62,000 nt of DNA from Mesostigma viride (Eukaryota > Streptophyta > Mesostigmatophyceae > Mesostigmatales > Mesostigmataceae), in the NCBI GenBank assembly GCA_009746045.1, contig RPFO01000310.1, positions 293,234 to 355,233 of the forward strand, read 5' to 3'. The position numbers were made by a program, and so were the translations under genes. The notes under the pieces were generated by a model. The model searched no databases. It saw nothing but the letters and a program-made list of their open reading frames with translations, and was not told the origin of the DNA. Below, piece by piece: positions 30,101 through 41,870 of the stretch. Each line of letters opens with the position of its first letter. Positions within the stretch are counted from its first letter, which is position 1.

Positions 30101-33100
30101 GGTGTGGGAAGGGTGGGGGTGGATGAATGAGATTGAGGTCTCTGGGAAGGGGAAAGGGGGGTACATTAAGGGGGTGGGGTTTGGAAGGTTGAGTGGGGGT
30201 GGATGTCCGGAATGAGGTTGCTGGGGGGGAAGGGGGAGAAGATGGGAGAGGCGGGGGGGGGGGACTGTGAGTTAGCTATCACATGCCCAAGATGGAGGTA
30301 TCTGAGGAAATGGAAAGGTGGGGGTGGGTGCGCAGCAGGTAGGGGGTGGAAGCAAGGGCATGGAGAAAAAAAAGGAGAGAAAGAGAGCGAAGAGGGGAGC
30401 AGGAGGTGAATGGGAGAGAGCACCGGGGGAAACGGGGGGGGGGGAGAATAGGGAAAAAGGGGGATAAAAGTTAGTTAGTCGATTGCATCACCGCTAGGCC
30501 CTTACACTGCTTGAAGCTTTTGACCATTTCGTCCACATATGATGCTGTCAGCATCATATGTGGACGTCATGCTGTAAACAGATGTTCTATATGTAGTCGC
30601 CACAAGGGCACCGTGCCACCTACCGGCCTGGCTGAGCTTGGCCAGCGTCTCGTCCAGCTTGCCCTGCTTGTCCTTGAGCGCCGCGTTGGTCTCCGCAAGC
30701 ACCTTGGATGTGGACGCCAGCTTGGTCTCAAGGCTGGCTCTCTCCACCTCTGCGGGGGGTCCGGGGGTTGTCGGGGGGAGAAGAGATTAGGTGGGAAAAT
30801 GATATGAAAATGCATCTAGGGGCATTGTTCACAATAGGATCTCAATAATGGCCTTCTCCACCTCTGCAGGGGGAGGGGGGGAGGAGGAGGGGGTGGGGGG
30901 AGAGAGAGAAGGTGGGAAGGGGATAAGAAAATGTAAACGTGGACCTTGTTCAAAATTGGATTTCAACATTTGCCTTCTCAAGCTCTGCAATGAAGGTGTG
31001 TGTGGTGGTGGGGGGGGGAGAACAGGGAAAGAGATGTGGGGAGGGAAGGCAGAAGGGATGTTGTTTAGGGTTTTAGAGCTGATGCTGGCCTTGTCTATAT
31101 CCGGTAGGTTTGCGAGAACTAAATGGGGGGGGGGGGGGGGCAAAGGGAAAAAATAAAATAAAAGCAATGGGAAGTGATCAATTAGTATCATAGGTCGCCA
31201 AAATGCATTTTCACAGAAAAAGGGACACGCTGTTGTTACAGGGAGCAAGAGAGCAAATTGGCAGCACCAAGGAACGAGTGCCGGCATTCTATCCATCATG
31301 ACCGCAGCAATAAATGCTTGTGTGGTACCCAGAAATGGTCCAATGAATTGACTAAGTAATCCCAGGCTCGACGGCAAGTTTAAAGTCGCTTTTCCTGCCC
31401 CAAGGCCTCCTTACGGGCGGTAGGTACGCTCCCCCCCGTTTCCTTACCGGCCATGCTTCAACTAGACTTGTCTCATGGCTTGTTGCCTAACCCGATACGT
31501 CTGCTGTACATATGTGCAGAAACACACACCTTCATTGTACCGGTTCAAATATGGTGTAAACGTGTTGCTACTAGCAATGAGCTAAGCAAAATATGTTATG
31601 AAAGTGTTACCAGTAACATGAGCTAAGCAAACAAGGGCTGTCACGGGAAGCTACAGCAGCACCGAGCGTGCTATAGCCATATGCCCTACACCAATCTTAT
31701 CGATCTGAAACTGCAAGCCTTGGATCAAGGCTACGTACTAGAATCAGCAGATATTCACAGGTACACAGAATCTACGTGCATCAATTATCGCAGCGGGCAG
31801 GCCCACGTACTCGCTTCGCTGATGACATTGGTCAGCTCAGCGTTCTTGGCCTGCAGACAGACAGGTGGGAACGAGCCAAGGGGCAAGGAGAAGCACACAC
31901 AAAGAAAAATCAGCTAAATACATTCAGCTCTGCGTCCTTGGCCTGCATACAGGCGGGTGAGGATGTGCCGAGAGAAGAGGCCAGCACACATACACACACA
32001 GAAGTTCAATAAAATGGGTTGTTGTTGAACCACACGTTCTTCGCGTGTGACAAGTAGAACGCAATGCGCTGGGACATGCCTGCCCACATAGCCCATAACT
32101 GCCTCCACCCGTCACTCACCTTCGATTTCTGGTTCTCTACCATTGATAGCCTGCCATCACCCGACACCACCACCACCACCACCCGGCAAGCACCTCCACC
32201 GCCATCCAGTTCTCTACCACCAGCAAGACCCCTGCCTTTTTAGGTACTGCCACCACCACCCGGCACGCACCTCCATCGCCTTCTGGTTCTCGGCCGTCTT
32301 GGCCTGGAAGCTCTTGAAGGCCGCGTCCAGCTCCTCGATCTGACATGGAAGTGGGGCACATGAGCAAGTCAAGGATTGTTATTGTTCCATTATTTTAAAG
32401 CTTGAAACCGTGTTAATAGGGCCCAGCTTCTCGATCTATCTAACGGCATTTACGTGGAAAGGGGGGTGGGGTGGGGGTGTCAGGGTGGGGGGGTGTTGAG
32501 CAGAGAAGTCAGCGAAAGCCTTTTTGTCAGTCAGACTTTTCAACTTTGCAACAACGTGGTTGGGCATCAAGCCAATCCATATGGCGTGAGGGCACAACAA
32601 GCAGTGAGAAAAATCCACAAGACTTGCAATTTTATTACTATGAACCACAGTATTATCAAGCGCGCCATCTTGTGGGAATGCCGCATCTAGCTCCGCGTTA
32701 TCTCTACCAGCACACGGGGGGGAAGGGGGAGGGGGGTGGTGGCAAGAAATCCATACTGCTGTTTGCTATATTTAGCTCGCCTCACGAGGCCAGCTTCCCA
32801 CATGACGGAACAGCATTAGGCATGTGTCGCCCGTGACGCAAGATGACATGGCCTAGACAAAACCTATTGCAGACATCACCCACCCACGCGCTTATTCTTT
32901 TCCCAGACCCCTTCTTATCCTCTCTTCACCCCCCCTTCCTCTTCTCTCTTTGCAGTCCTGTTTTCTTCTATTGACCCAGCTTCTTCTTCTCCCTTCACCG
33001 TCCTGATCTCCTCTCTTCACCCCCCCTTCCTCTTCTCTCTTTGCAGTCCTGTTTTCTTCTATTGACCCAGCTTCTTCTTCTTCCTTCACCGTCCTGATCT

Positions 33101-36100
33101 CCTCTCTTCACCCCCCCTTCCTCTTCTCTCTTTGCAGTCCTGTTTTCTTCTATTGACCCAGCTTCTTCTTCTTCCTTCACCGTCCTGTTCTCCTCTCTTC
33201 ACCCCCCCTTCCTCTTCTCTCTTTGCAGTCCTGTTTTCTTCTATTGACCCAGCTTCTTCTTCTTCCTTCACCGTCCTTTTCTCCTCTCTTCACCCCCCTT
33301 CCTCTTCTCTCTTTGCAGTCCTGTTTTCTTCTATTGACCCAGCTTCTTCTTCTTCCTTCACCGTCCTTTTCTCCTCTCCTCACCCCCCCTTCCTCTTCTC
33401 TCTTTGCAGTCCTGTTTTCTTCTATTGACCCAGCTTCTTCTTCTTCCTTCACCGTCCTGATCTCCTCTCTTCACCCCCCCTTCCTCTTCTCTCTTTGCAG
33501 TCCTGTTTTCTTCTATTGACCCAGCTTCTTCTTCTTCCTTCACCGTCCTTTTCTCCTCTCTTCACCCCCCCTTCCTCTTCTCTCTTTGCAGTCCTGTTTT
33601 CTTCTATTGACCCAGCTTCTTCTTCTTCCTTCACCGTCCTGTTCTCCTCTCCTCACCCCCCTTCCTCTTCTCTCTTTGCAGTCCTGTTTTCTTCTATTGA
33701 CCCAGCTTCTTCTTCTTCCTTCACCGTCCTGATCTCCTCTCTTCACCCCCCTTCCTCTTCTCTCTTTGCAGTCCTGTTTTCTTCTATTGACCCAGCTTCT
33801 TCTTCTTCCTTCACCGTCCTGTTCTCCTCTCCTCACCCCCCCTTCCTCTTCTCTCTTTGCAGTCCTGTTTTCTTCTATTGACCCAGCTTCTTCTTCTTCC
33901 TTCACCGTCCTGATCTCCTCTCTTCACCCCCCCTTCCTCTTCTCTCTTTGCAGTCCTGTTTTCTTCTATTGACCCAGCTTCTTCTTCTTTCTTCACTGTC
34001 CTTTTCTCCTCTCTTCACCCCCCCTTCCTCTTCTCTCTTTGCAGTCCTGTTTTCTTCTATTGACCCAGCTTCTTCTTCTTCCTTCACCGTCCTTTTCTCC
34101 TCTCTTCACCCACCTTCCTCTTCTCTCTTTGCAGTCCTGTTTTCTTCTATTGACCCAGCTTCTTCTTCTTTCTTCACCGTCCTGATCTCCTCTCTTCACC
34201 CCCCCTTCCTCTTCTCTCTTTGCAGTCCTGTTTTCTTCTATTGACCCAGCTTCTTCTTCTTCCCTCACCGTCCTTTTCTCCTCTCTTCACCCACCTTCCT
34301 CTTCTCACTGCGCAGCGAGGCGGCCACCTCCTTGAGCTCCTTCTCGATCGCCATCTTGGCCTGCTGCTCGCTCTCCACCGCGTCGCTTGCCTTGGTCACC
34401 TCCGCCTGCAGCGCGTCGATCTTCTGCTTGTCCACGCCCATCTGTGTGTTCATCTTTGCATTCAGCGCGCGCTCCTGCGCCAGCTCCTCGCCTGCGGGCA
34501 AGAGGAACAACAGGAAAGGAAGAAGACAGGAAGGAGAAAACAGCAACAAGCATGAACATCTTCAAAGGCATGTACCATGTTCAGAGCACGCTCCTGGGCC
34601 AGCTCCTCGCCTGGACAGGAGCACAGGTTAGGAAGAAACGTTGCAAGCAGTGACAAGTGGGAGTTTTGGATCTTTAAAATTAAACTTAGTAACATGTCAT
34701 ATCCCCGGCCAGCTCGCCGCCTGGGGACCCGAGAAAGGACGCGTGAAGCGTTTGGAATGATTTGTACGATAAAAGAATAGACTATGTAGTATATACAGTG
34801 TTCAGCACACACTCCTGGGTCAGCTCCTCGCCTGGGGGGCACCACAATAGGGATAAAATGAAAAGGAGGGAAACAGAAGAAAATGCTAGAAATCTTTTCT
34901 ATCTTGATGAATTGCTGGCTCCTGCGCAAGCTCCTTGCATGGAGGGCACGAGGAAAGATAAAAAAAGACGGAAGCAGTAAGAATTCAAAAATCAGGATCA
35001 AAATCTAGATAAAAATTATACGTAAGAATCCATAAGGTTGCTGTGATGTTTCGAGTGCGCTGTGGTACTAGACCGACAGCCTACATCCATGCAACCACGC
35101 CCCTCGACAGACTTGAGGTCCACAGTGCCCTTAAGATGATACTACGTTACAAGACTGACCGACTATATACAGTCTGCCAGCGGTCCTGCGTCGAAATCCT
35201 AGCAGTGCCCTCGCCCCTCTTCAACAACAAGCACGCACCGGCAGACTTGAGGTCGGTGCTGATGGCCACAAATGCACTTATAGAGTACTAGGATTGTGTA
35301 CCACTACTACTAGAAAATACCAGTATACCAGGATGCAACCACGCACCGACAGAGGTGAGGTCAACATGGTGCGCTGGCCAGTCTATCGTTGCAGCACTAC
35401 GTAGCACTAGACCTACAAACATATCAAAGAGACAACCGGTGTAGGCTAGAAGAGATAACTACACACGCACCGACAGACTTGAGTTCGGCGCGGATGGCGG
35501 CAAACTGCCTCTGCAGCAGCACAATCTCCCTGCGCACTGCCTCGTTGTCGGCGCCCGCGGCCGCCAGCTTGACCCCGCTCTCCTTGAGCTCGGCCTCCAG
35601 CCGCGACCGCGCCTTGACCGCGTCGGAAAGCTTCTCCTCGGTCTTGGTCAGGTCGGTGCGCAGCTTGGTGGTCATCGCCTTCTCGCTGGCCAGCGCGGCA
35701 GAGACACGCGTCTTCTCGGCCAGCACCTCGGCCTTGTCGGCCTCCGCCTTGGCCAGTTCGCTGCTCAGCTGCTGAGAGCGAGAGGTCTGGGGGCAGCCGT
35801 GGGGAGGGGGGAAAAAGCATCGCATACAAGGGGGATGGGCAGGTCGAAGGGAGGGTAGGGCAACGAGGGGAGACAGGGGAGTGAGCGAAAGTGGCCTTAG
35901 AAAGGTTGCTGCGAGTGGCAGGTTTGCAGGTGGCTGTGGAAGGAGAGTTGCGCAGTGGGTGGTGCGGTGGGGTGGGAGGGAGGGCGGGGCCATGAGGGAG
36001 AATATGCGAGTGCGCGAACGAGGGGGAGGCAGGGATACGAGGGGAGATGTGGGGGGGGCAATGAAAAGTAGGGCAGAGAGGGAAGGTGGGAATGGAGGAG

Positions 36101-39100
36101 AAACGGTGGATAGGGGGTGGGGGAGCGGGTACCAGGGTGTCGCGGGAAGGAGGGAATGGGGGAGCAAAGGAAAGCGGGCATTATGGAGGGAAGGAGAAAA
36201 GGAGAAAAGGAGGGAAGGAGGAAAGGAAGTGAGTCTGCGGCAGTATGGTCTCTAATCCTAAGGAATGAGTGTTCAATCATTAACTTCATGTTCCTCAAGA
36301 CTAAACCATCCCTCTGCAGCATTTAGGTGATAGTGTATGGACCCTATGTACATACTATAGAGTAGTATTTATAGTATAGCATTTAGGTGACAGCGTACGT
36401 ACTCCACACATGCATACCGGCATATCGTGCCGAGGGTGAACAGCAAATAGTGCTGCCAACCAGTACGCGAAAAAAAAAGCATAACTATGCCGGTGCTCAG
36501 TTCGTAGATACTATCATCTTGCTGACGCAGGCGCACATACAGGCATCAGTAACATGCACATTGATAGAGAAACACCCAAACAAATGAAACCATCGACATT
36601 CAAGCAGCCTGCAATTTCCGGGGAAGCAAGGATTAGCACATAATGCAGCGTAAATCTCAGTAACCCATGAGCCAGATTAGTGACCAGAGATTCTGGAGAC
36701 TTTTGCGCTTCCGTTGTGCTACAGTTACGACTTCGGTTCCAAAGTGAAAACGGCCGCCATCGCAGACCGCCGTAGCGTTAATCACAGATTCCCTGCCCTA
36801 GAAATGCAGAACGACTAGCGCAGCGCCCTTCCAAGCGCAGATTTTAAGCTCAGAGCGCTTAGTTTGGTGGGTGTTTTCAGTCATAACCGTTATAACCGTT
36901 TGCTGTCAGCGTAGCGCAATGGAAGGGCACAAGTCTCCCGAGGAATCTCTCAATTGGAAAATGGAATCTCTCGATTGGATCACATGCTACCCCACCCTAT
37001 CCTGCGCAGAGATACAAATCCTTCCCACCTGCTGCTGCAGCTGGCTGCGCGCGGCCTCCTGCTGCTTCATCAGCTCCTCGTTGGCCTTCTTCTGCGCCGC
37101 GATGCTCTCTTGCAGCTGGCACACGCAGCGGCGGGGAGGGGCACAGGCGGACAGAACGGGGGGGGCCAGGGGCCCACACAGTGGGAGGTACAGGCATTAG
37201 CACGATGAGCAAAAAGGGGGGCGCTGGAGCTGCACGGGGAAGGTGTGCGGTGGTGGTGGTGGGAGCAAACGAAGGGCAACACACAGGGTGCAAATGAAGG
37301 GCAAAAAGGGGATGCCATGGAAGGGAGCAGAGGGGGCAGATGAAGGGGAACAAAGAAACGGCGTGTGCAAGCGGCAGGAAGGTCATGGGCATTGTCCCCC
37401 CCTCGTACAACCCTCCCTTCCGTCCTTTGTACCGTAGTCTGATACCCAGACAACTACCCCATCTTCGACGTTGGCCCTAGAACCAATTACCTCTTGCCCC
37501 CCCTCACCCCCTCCTACATTTGCCGCATACCCGCCACACCAACCCCTCTGCTTCCCCCCCCCCCCCCCCCCCCCCCTCCCCTCCTTGCAAACCTCTTCTC
37601 CCCTCACCCCCCCCTGTCATTACCTTGGCCTGTGCCTCAGCGGCCGCCTTCTGATCCTCCTCCCTCTGAGCCTTCTCCTTGTTGAGGCTGTTGAAGAGCA
37701 GCGCGCTGGCCACCAGGCCCGACACACCCAGGATGGGGAGGATGGGGGAGCCGCCCTCGCTGCTGCTGGCATCCTTCACTGGCGCCGCCTTGGCCTTGGG
37801 CTTCTGCTTCACATTTATTATTTTTCATTTTACGTATGAGGGTACGTGGGGTGGGGGCAGCGCCGTGGCATGCAGGGAAAAGGGGGTGTTTGGGTTAATG
37901 TATGTGGGCGTGGTGGGTTTGTTACATGGAGGTTGTTTCATGCGGGAGGGGGGTCAATCATGTGCAAGGGGTGATGCATTATGGGTCCCGCAAGGAGAGC
38001 CATGTGAGGGGAGGAGAGCCATGTGAGGGGAGGAGAGCCATGTGAGGGGAGGAGAGCCATGTGAGGGGAGGAGAGCCATGTGAGGGGAGGAGAGCCATGT
38101 GAGGGGAGGAGAGCCATGTGAGGGGAGGAGAGCCATGTGAGGGGAGGAGCCACAACGTGGTCACAAGCGGGGTGGTTGTACGTGCCGGGACGGGTGTGTG
38201 AGAGGGAGTGATGTGGCCTTGGGATTCTGTGCGGGTGTGGTATGTGGGTTTATGTAAGGCCAGCCCTCTGTGTAAAGGGCCGGCCAGCACCATGACATGC
38301 AGGAATGACCGGGGATGGCGGGGTTGGTTTCAACATGAGACAGACCAAGAGAATACGAGATGCGTGGCGCCATAATGCTGTTGCATCAGGACAGTGGTTG
38401 TCTGTCAGGACAGGCGCAAGAACAGGAAAACCGCAAGGGCTGTCTAGGGAGAGAGAGGGGGGGGGGGACCCAGCTCACCTCGGCCTTAGGAGGGGGGGCG
38501 TCCAAGAGGCCGTCCCACAGTCCCCCCGAGGACTCCGCAGGGGCAGCAGCAGGGGCAGCAGCAGGGGCAGCAGCAGGAGCAGCAGCAGGGGCGGCGAGCT
38601 CCTCCACCACAACCACAGGCTCCTCCACCGCCACCACCACGGGGGCGGCCTGTTGGGGCTTGACCGTGTTGACGGGCACCGCGTCCCAATCAGGCGGGTC
38701 GACGACCGGGCCGCTCTCCTTCACGTATGCCTCGAAGAGCGTCTGCGAGATCTCAAACTCGTTGGGGACGACTGCAAGAGCATGAGAGGTAACAGACCGC
38801 CACACCATAACGGGCTAGACTAATGGTTAGATATCGCGCTCGCGGTGGGTCTCAAACTCATTGGGGACGACTGCAAGAGCAAGAGAGATGATGGAGTGCA
38901 ACACAATAAAGGGCTACGGGTTGGATAATCGATCAATAAAAAAGAATGGTCATTGAGATATACTGGCGCAGGTTGACAGGGAGTTTCACGGCAGTCATTG
39001 GAGTGGCAGTTGTTGTGCGTGCAAGTGTTAGAGATGCAAGTGTTACAGGTGCAGTGTTTACAGATGCAGGTGTTAGAGGTGCAAGTGCTAGATGGCACAA

Positions 39101-41102
39101 GGTTGGATCGGCGCCAACAGATTAAATTAAATTAAATTATAACATGACTCCGTTGGGAGATCATGTAGCACATATCGGCGCCAACAGATGGGCTGAGGTA
39201 AAGAACCGTGAAGGTGGTCGGTGGAGGTGTACACAACGAGCGACCACCCACTGACCGCGACGACTGAACAGCGAGTCCGCAGGCATTAGCAGCACAATGG
39301 TGACGCAGCATTAGGGCGCGTGCACGGGGATGCATATAATTGAGTATCATATACAACACGAGCCCAGGCACTTGGTGCATACCCTCACCCTTCATCGCTA
39401 TGTCCTGACCACCTAGGATGGGCGTGGGATCCTCCTACAAAATAGTGCCACCAACTGCCAGTATAAAGATGGATGGTTTGTTGAAAAGATACAATTAGGG
39501 TATATTTCAACTGGTAGTAATTTGTCATGTGGTTGCGTGGGTACCCGAGCTCCTGAAAGCCACATTTGCAGATTTTCCACATCGTTCACTGCCCTTCCCT
39601 GTTCGCCCAACTTGTTCACACTTGTCAGACGGTTGTTCTCCACGGGGGGGGGGGGTGCTGTATGCCCACGTGCTGCCTCTGTGCCCGTGTGTTTCATATG
39701 GGTGCTGATAACTTGAATGCACGCGTGCGGCACGAATAATGCTCCCGAAGGGTTATGGCCCTGCGGCTGCCAGCAGAAGGCTTGTCCAACAACGCCATGG
39801 CCATGACCAGCTGCTGCCATCCGTCGCCACTAGCAGCCCAGCTCTTCGGGGCTGGAAACAGGCACCAAACTGGCATGACTGCCTCATCGGAAAGAAAAAC
39901 ATCCCATAGCACACAGGCTAGACTGCTATGACAGGGAAAGAAAGTAGGCAGGGGGTCTACTGGTGGGGGTAATGCTCCGCTGTTGGGCAAAAAGACTTGA
40001 CATGCGGTGGTGATGCGAGTGGCATGTGGCCATGCAAGGCAGAGGAGGGGCTATGGGCCATGTATGACGCCAAGTTGTTTGCATCCTTAACAAAGGGGAG
40101 CGAGCTGAAAGCCAGAATAAGATTCATACGGAGGTCTATGGTCATTCCTGATGGCACAACCCCAACAGCCGACCTTTTTAGGTGGGAATACAAAAATAAA
40201 AGAGTTCACATCAATGCAACCCCCACTAATGGTAGCAAGTCCCAGAGGCTTGCGGGTTCTATTTCCTTAAAAAGGCTCGGCTAACCGAATAAATACCGCT
40301 TGTGGCTTAGTTTTAGGCTGGTTTCGATAAAAAATGAATAACTGACTCAAGGGGCCCAATGATATTGGAAGAGATAGCTGTGCAATAAAGGGAAAAGCCA
40401 TGTTTGCGTGGAAATTTTTCTTGGAACAGAAAGATAACGCGACCAGGAAGCGGCATTCATCGACCAGGTTGCTCGGAAGGGACGCTAGTTATCGTTGTTT
40501 TATCACGGTGATGCAAGTCAGTACCGTGGGAAATTACCCTCTGGGACATGTTTTCGTCTTATGCCTCGGCAACATTACGTACGAACACTGAATTCATTGC
40601 AGAAAGGCTGAGCAGCATGTAAATGTAGCGGCTGTATGCATATTGTCATTAGCCTTAAATGCTGAATGCACGTCCCATAGCCGCCTCTTCCACTTACGGC
40701 ATAAGAACAGGCAGGACACGCAAACGTGCGAGTATATGCACGTACAATAATCATTTGCATCAAAGTAGGAAACATGGACACTTGGGACTTACCAATAGCA
40801 GCGAATGCTCGGTCCGCGCTGGCAGATAGCTGCAGGCACGCGGCGGCGAACCCAGCAGCTGACACGATGAACTTGCCCGACAACGACTTGAAGGGGGCGA
40901 AGCTTGGGGTGCTAACAGAATTCTTGTCCTTTTCCTCCGCGGCTGAGCATTTCGTGCTAGAGCGGGCCACTGCGAGGGATTTTCTAGAGCATCCCAATGA
41001 GGGGTAATGGCGAGGCGCGGAGCGGCCCCAGAACGAAGAAGCATGCTTGGTAGTCTCGCCGCCGGTGGCGACGCCGGCCAAATTCTGGACTAGCTGCGCC
41101 AT
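27102..41102 (-). CDS. MFP1-like thylakoid coiled-coil protein, 13 exons, 891 aa
   Basis: Exons, 5' to 3' on minus: 41102-40793, 38771-38479, 37803-37624, 37115-37029, 35786-35471, 34491-34295, 32339-32271, 31850-31811, 30749-30624, 30064-29661, 28710-28624, 27874-27752, 27545-27102. All have GT/AG ends and phases join to exactly 892 codons. The N-terminus is Ser/Ala/Arg-rich with a hydrophobic segment ending in AxA (AAGFAAACLQLSASADRAFA), fitting a plastid transit plus thylakoid signal. An Ala/Pro/Val linker and a second membrane segment (SPILPILGVSGLVASALLFN) precede about 500 residues of heptad coiled coil (ERASLETKLASTSKVLAETN). The C-terminus is Ala/Pro-rich, then Lys-rich. The layout resembles plant MAR-binding filament-like protein 1; membrane tethering in thylakoids is inferred. 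Another plastid coiled-coil protein is possible. Confidence 0.65.
28513..28560 (-). repeat. Partial copy of exon 11 in the downstream intron
   Basis: The sequence CTTTTTGTTGCCCAGCCGGC plus the next 25 bases mirrors the exon 11 end at 28624-28665 (TTGTTGCCCAGCCGGTCGCT), offset by about 110 bp. It covers the exon edge; the donor next to it is degraded. Confidence 0.75.
29110..29225 (+). pseudogene. MYND second-half exon fragment inside an intron
   Basis: The bases CACGCTTGACTATCCCAAAC (29173 on) followed by ACAAGACCGTGTGCAAGGAC match the start of exon 2 of the MYND gene at 15356 and read CHTLDYPKHKTVCKD. The fragment lies on the strand opposite to the host gene and ends within 60 bp. It shows that a paralogous MYND gene was copied here and truncated. 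Confidence 0.7.
30838..31110 (-). repeat. Three diverged copies of the exon 9 start
   Basis: The exon 9 acceptor and start (minus: CCCGCAG then AGGTGGAGAGAGCC) recurs upstream at about 30846-30870 (CTGCAGAGGTGGAGAAGGCC), 30966-30992 (TTGCAGAGCTTGAGAAGGCA) and, weakly, 31082-31105. Spacing is close to 118 bp. The first two keep an AG acceptor and a coding-like EVEKAIIEI or ELEKANVEI reading. Confidence 0.8.
31920..31960 (-). repeat. Copy of exon 8 start with acceptor
   Basis: Minus strand TGCAGGCCAAGGACGCAGAG copies the exon 8 start TGCAGGCCAAGAACGCTGAG about 107 bp upstream of the real exon. Confidence 0.75.
32905..34294 (-). repeat. 91-bp tandem array grown from the exon 6 donor
   Basis: About 15 units of 91 bp fill intron 6. 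In minus orientation each unit contains CTGCAAAGAGAGAAGAGGAA followed by a G run and TGAAGAGAGGAG, which mirrors the real exon 6 end and donor (CTGCGCAGTGAGAAGAGGAA then GGTGGGTGAAGAGAGG) at 34316-34280. Units differ mainly in the G-run length and in GATCAGGACGG / AAAAGGACGG / GAACAGGACGG. In nearly all units the donor GT has been lost (GGGGGGG instead of GGTGGGT). Confidence 0.9.
34575..34950 (-). repeat. Four diverged copies of the exon 6 start
   Basis: The plus-strand sequence GCTCCTGCGCCAGCTCCTCG at the exon 6 start recurs at about 34589-34614, 34695-34722, 34810-34836 and 34919-34943, spacing about 105-115 bp. The first three retain the CAGGCGAGGAGCT or CAGGCGGCGAGCT acceptor context on the minus strand. 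Confidence 0.85.
35095..35375 (-). repeat. Three diverged copies of the exon 5 end and donor
   Basis: The exon 5 end (plus: CGCACCGACAGACTTGAGTT at 35466) recurs at about 35099-35122, 35234-35262 and 35341-35365. Two keep the donor-equivalent CAC or TCAC context. Spacing about 105-135 bp. Confidence 0.8.
37994..38150. repeat. 19-bp minisatellite in intron 2
   Basis: Eight or more near-perfect units of GAGAGCCATGTGAGGGGAG in a row. Confidence 0.9.
38845..38890 (-). repeat. Duplicate exon 2 acceptor
   Basis: TCTCAAACTCATTGGGGACG followed by ACTGCAAGAGCAAGAGAG copies the exon 2 start and acceptor (38750-38786) about 105 bp upstream, including a CTTGCAG acceptor in minus orientation. It could be used as an alternative first part of exon 2. 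Confidence 0.8.
39010..39095. repeat. 12-bp minisatellite in intron 1
   Basis: Diverged units of GTGCAAGTGTTA / GATGCAGGTGTTA in a row, right next to the retroelement tail at 39123. Confidence 0.75.
39123..39173 (-). mobile_element. 51-bp tail-only retroelement insertion in intron 1
   Basis: In minus orientation: ATGTGCTACATGATCTCCCA, then ACGGAGTCATGTTATAATTT and a TTAAA-type tail. Perfect 16-bp direct repeats ATCGGCGCCAACAGAT flank it at 39107-39122 and 39174-39189. It belongs to the hairpin family of the LINE at 24.6-26.4 kb. Confidence 0.9.
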
Positions 41103-41870
41103 TTATCTTTCGTAATGTTATCAGAAGCAGGTAATCCTTCCTGCCTCTTGACCCTTCTGTAAGTGAACGTGGGGACGAGTCAGTAAGAGGAAGCCACCGG
41201 CTGCTCGTGGCGACGTTATACGCTCGCAAAAACGTAAGGACGCGCATGGAGAGCCGGCACCGCCTTTATCCAAATCCGCGGGCCAATTGATTACCCGACT
41301 TTACCCGAGCCATGATGTCACGGCTGTTTCCCGCGCAGATCCTGAACTGACGTTTGCGGCCACATGTTAACCCATCCGTCCTCACATATCGTATGTTAGA
41401 GGCTGTGCTTAGTTCACTGCTGTTTAACTAGCCTCGTATCACTGTCGGCTTTCCCGCACGCTCGTTCAGACGGCAGGTTAAGTAGCGGGGTACGTCAGCC
41501 CCTCTGTCAGCCCTGCGATGCGTGCGTGTGCTTGGCAGATCAACGGGACGGAAGGTAAACAAGGTCCCAGCATGGGTGAACGGCATTTCCCCAAAAGACG
41601 GTAGATAGCTACGGGTGCTCGTGTTTGTCGCCCGCAAACTAAGCTGTCGTAAACTAATAAGCCGTCGCCCAGTTCGTTTCGCATGGGTTACCCTGAACGA
41701 TGATGCCTCCATGAGCCTTCGAGCTTTATTCCTGGATTTCATAACTATCTTGCTGGAGGTGCCAGTGCGCATGGCAGCCAGGTATCAGTAAAGAACGCCA
41801 TTGAAAACCCGGGCCTTTACCGAGCATTGTCAAGCTTAAAAACTAGGAGCACTGTTCTTTATCTTTAAGC
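41103..41870. promoter_or_regulatory. Divergent promoter region between the MFP1-like gene and CAP
   Basis: The two start codons face away from each other 768 bp apart, so both promoters and 5' UTRs must lie here. I see no clear TATA box near either gene. No coding sequence is supported. Confidence 0.6.

Noticed and set aside
31540-31560. GGTTCAAATATGG as a tRNA T-arm
   Set aside because: No acceptor stem, D-arm or anticodon arm could be fitted around it.
32892-34268. Many 61-128 codon frames in the 33-34 kb array, and a CRISPR-like look
   Set aside because: A pure 91-bp tandem repeat within an intron; there are no unique spacers and no cas genes, and the frames are repeat artefacts.
41428-41772. 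114-codon minus-strand frame between the two divergent genes
   Set aside because: No family features, overlaps the expected promoters and 5' UTRs.
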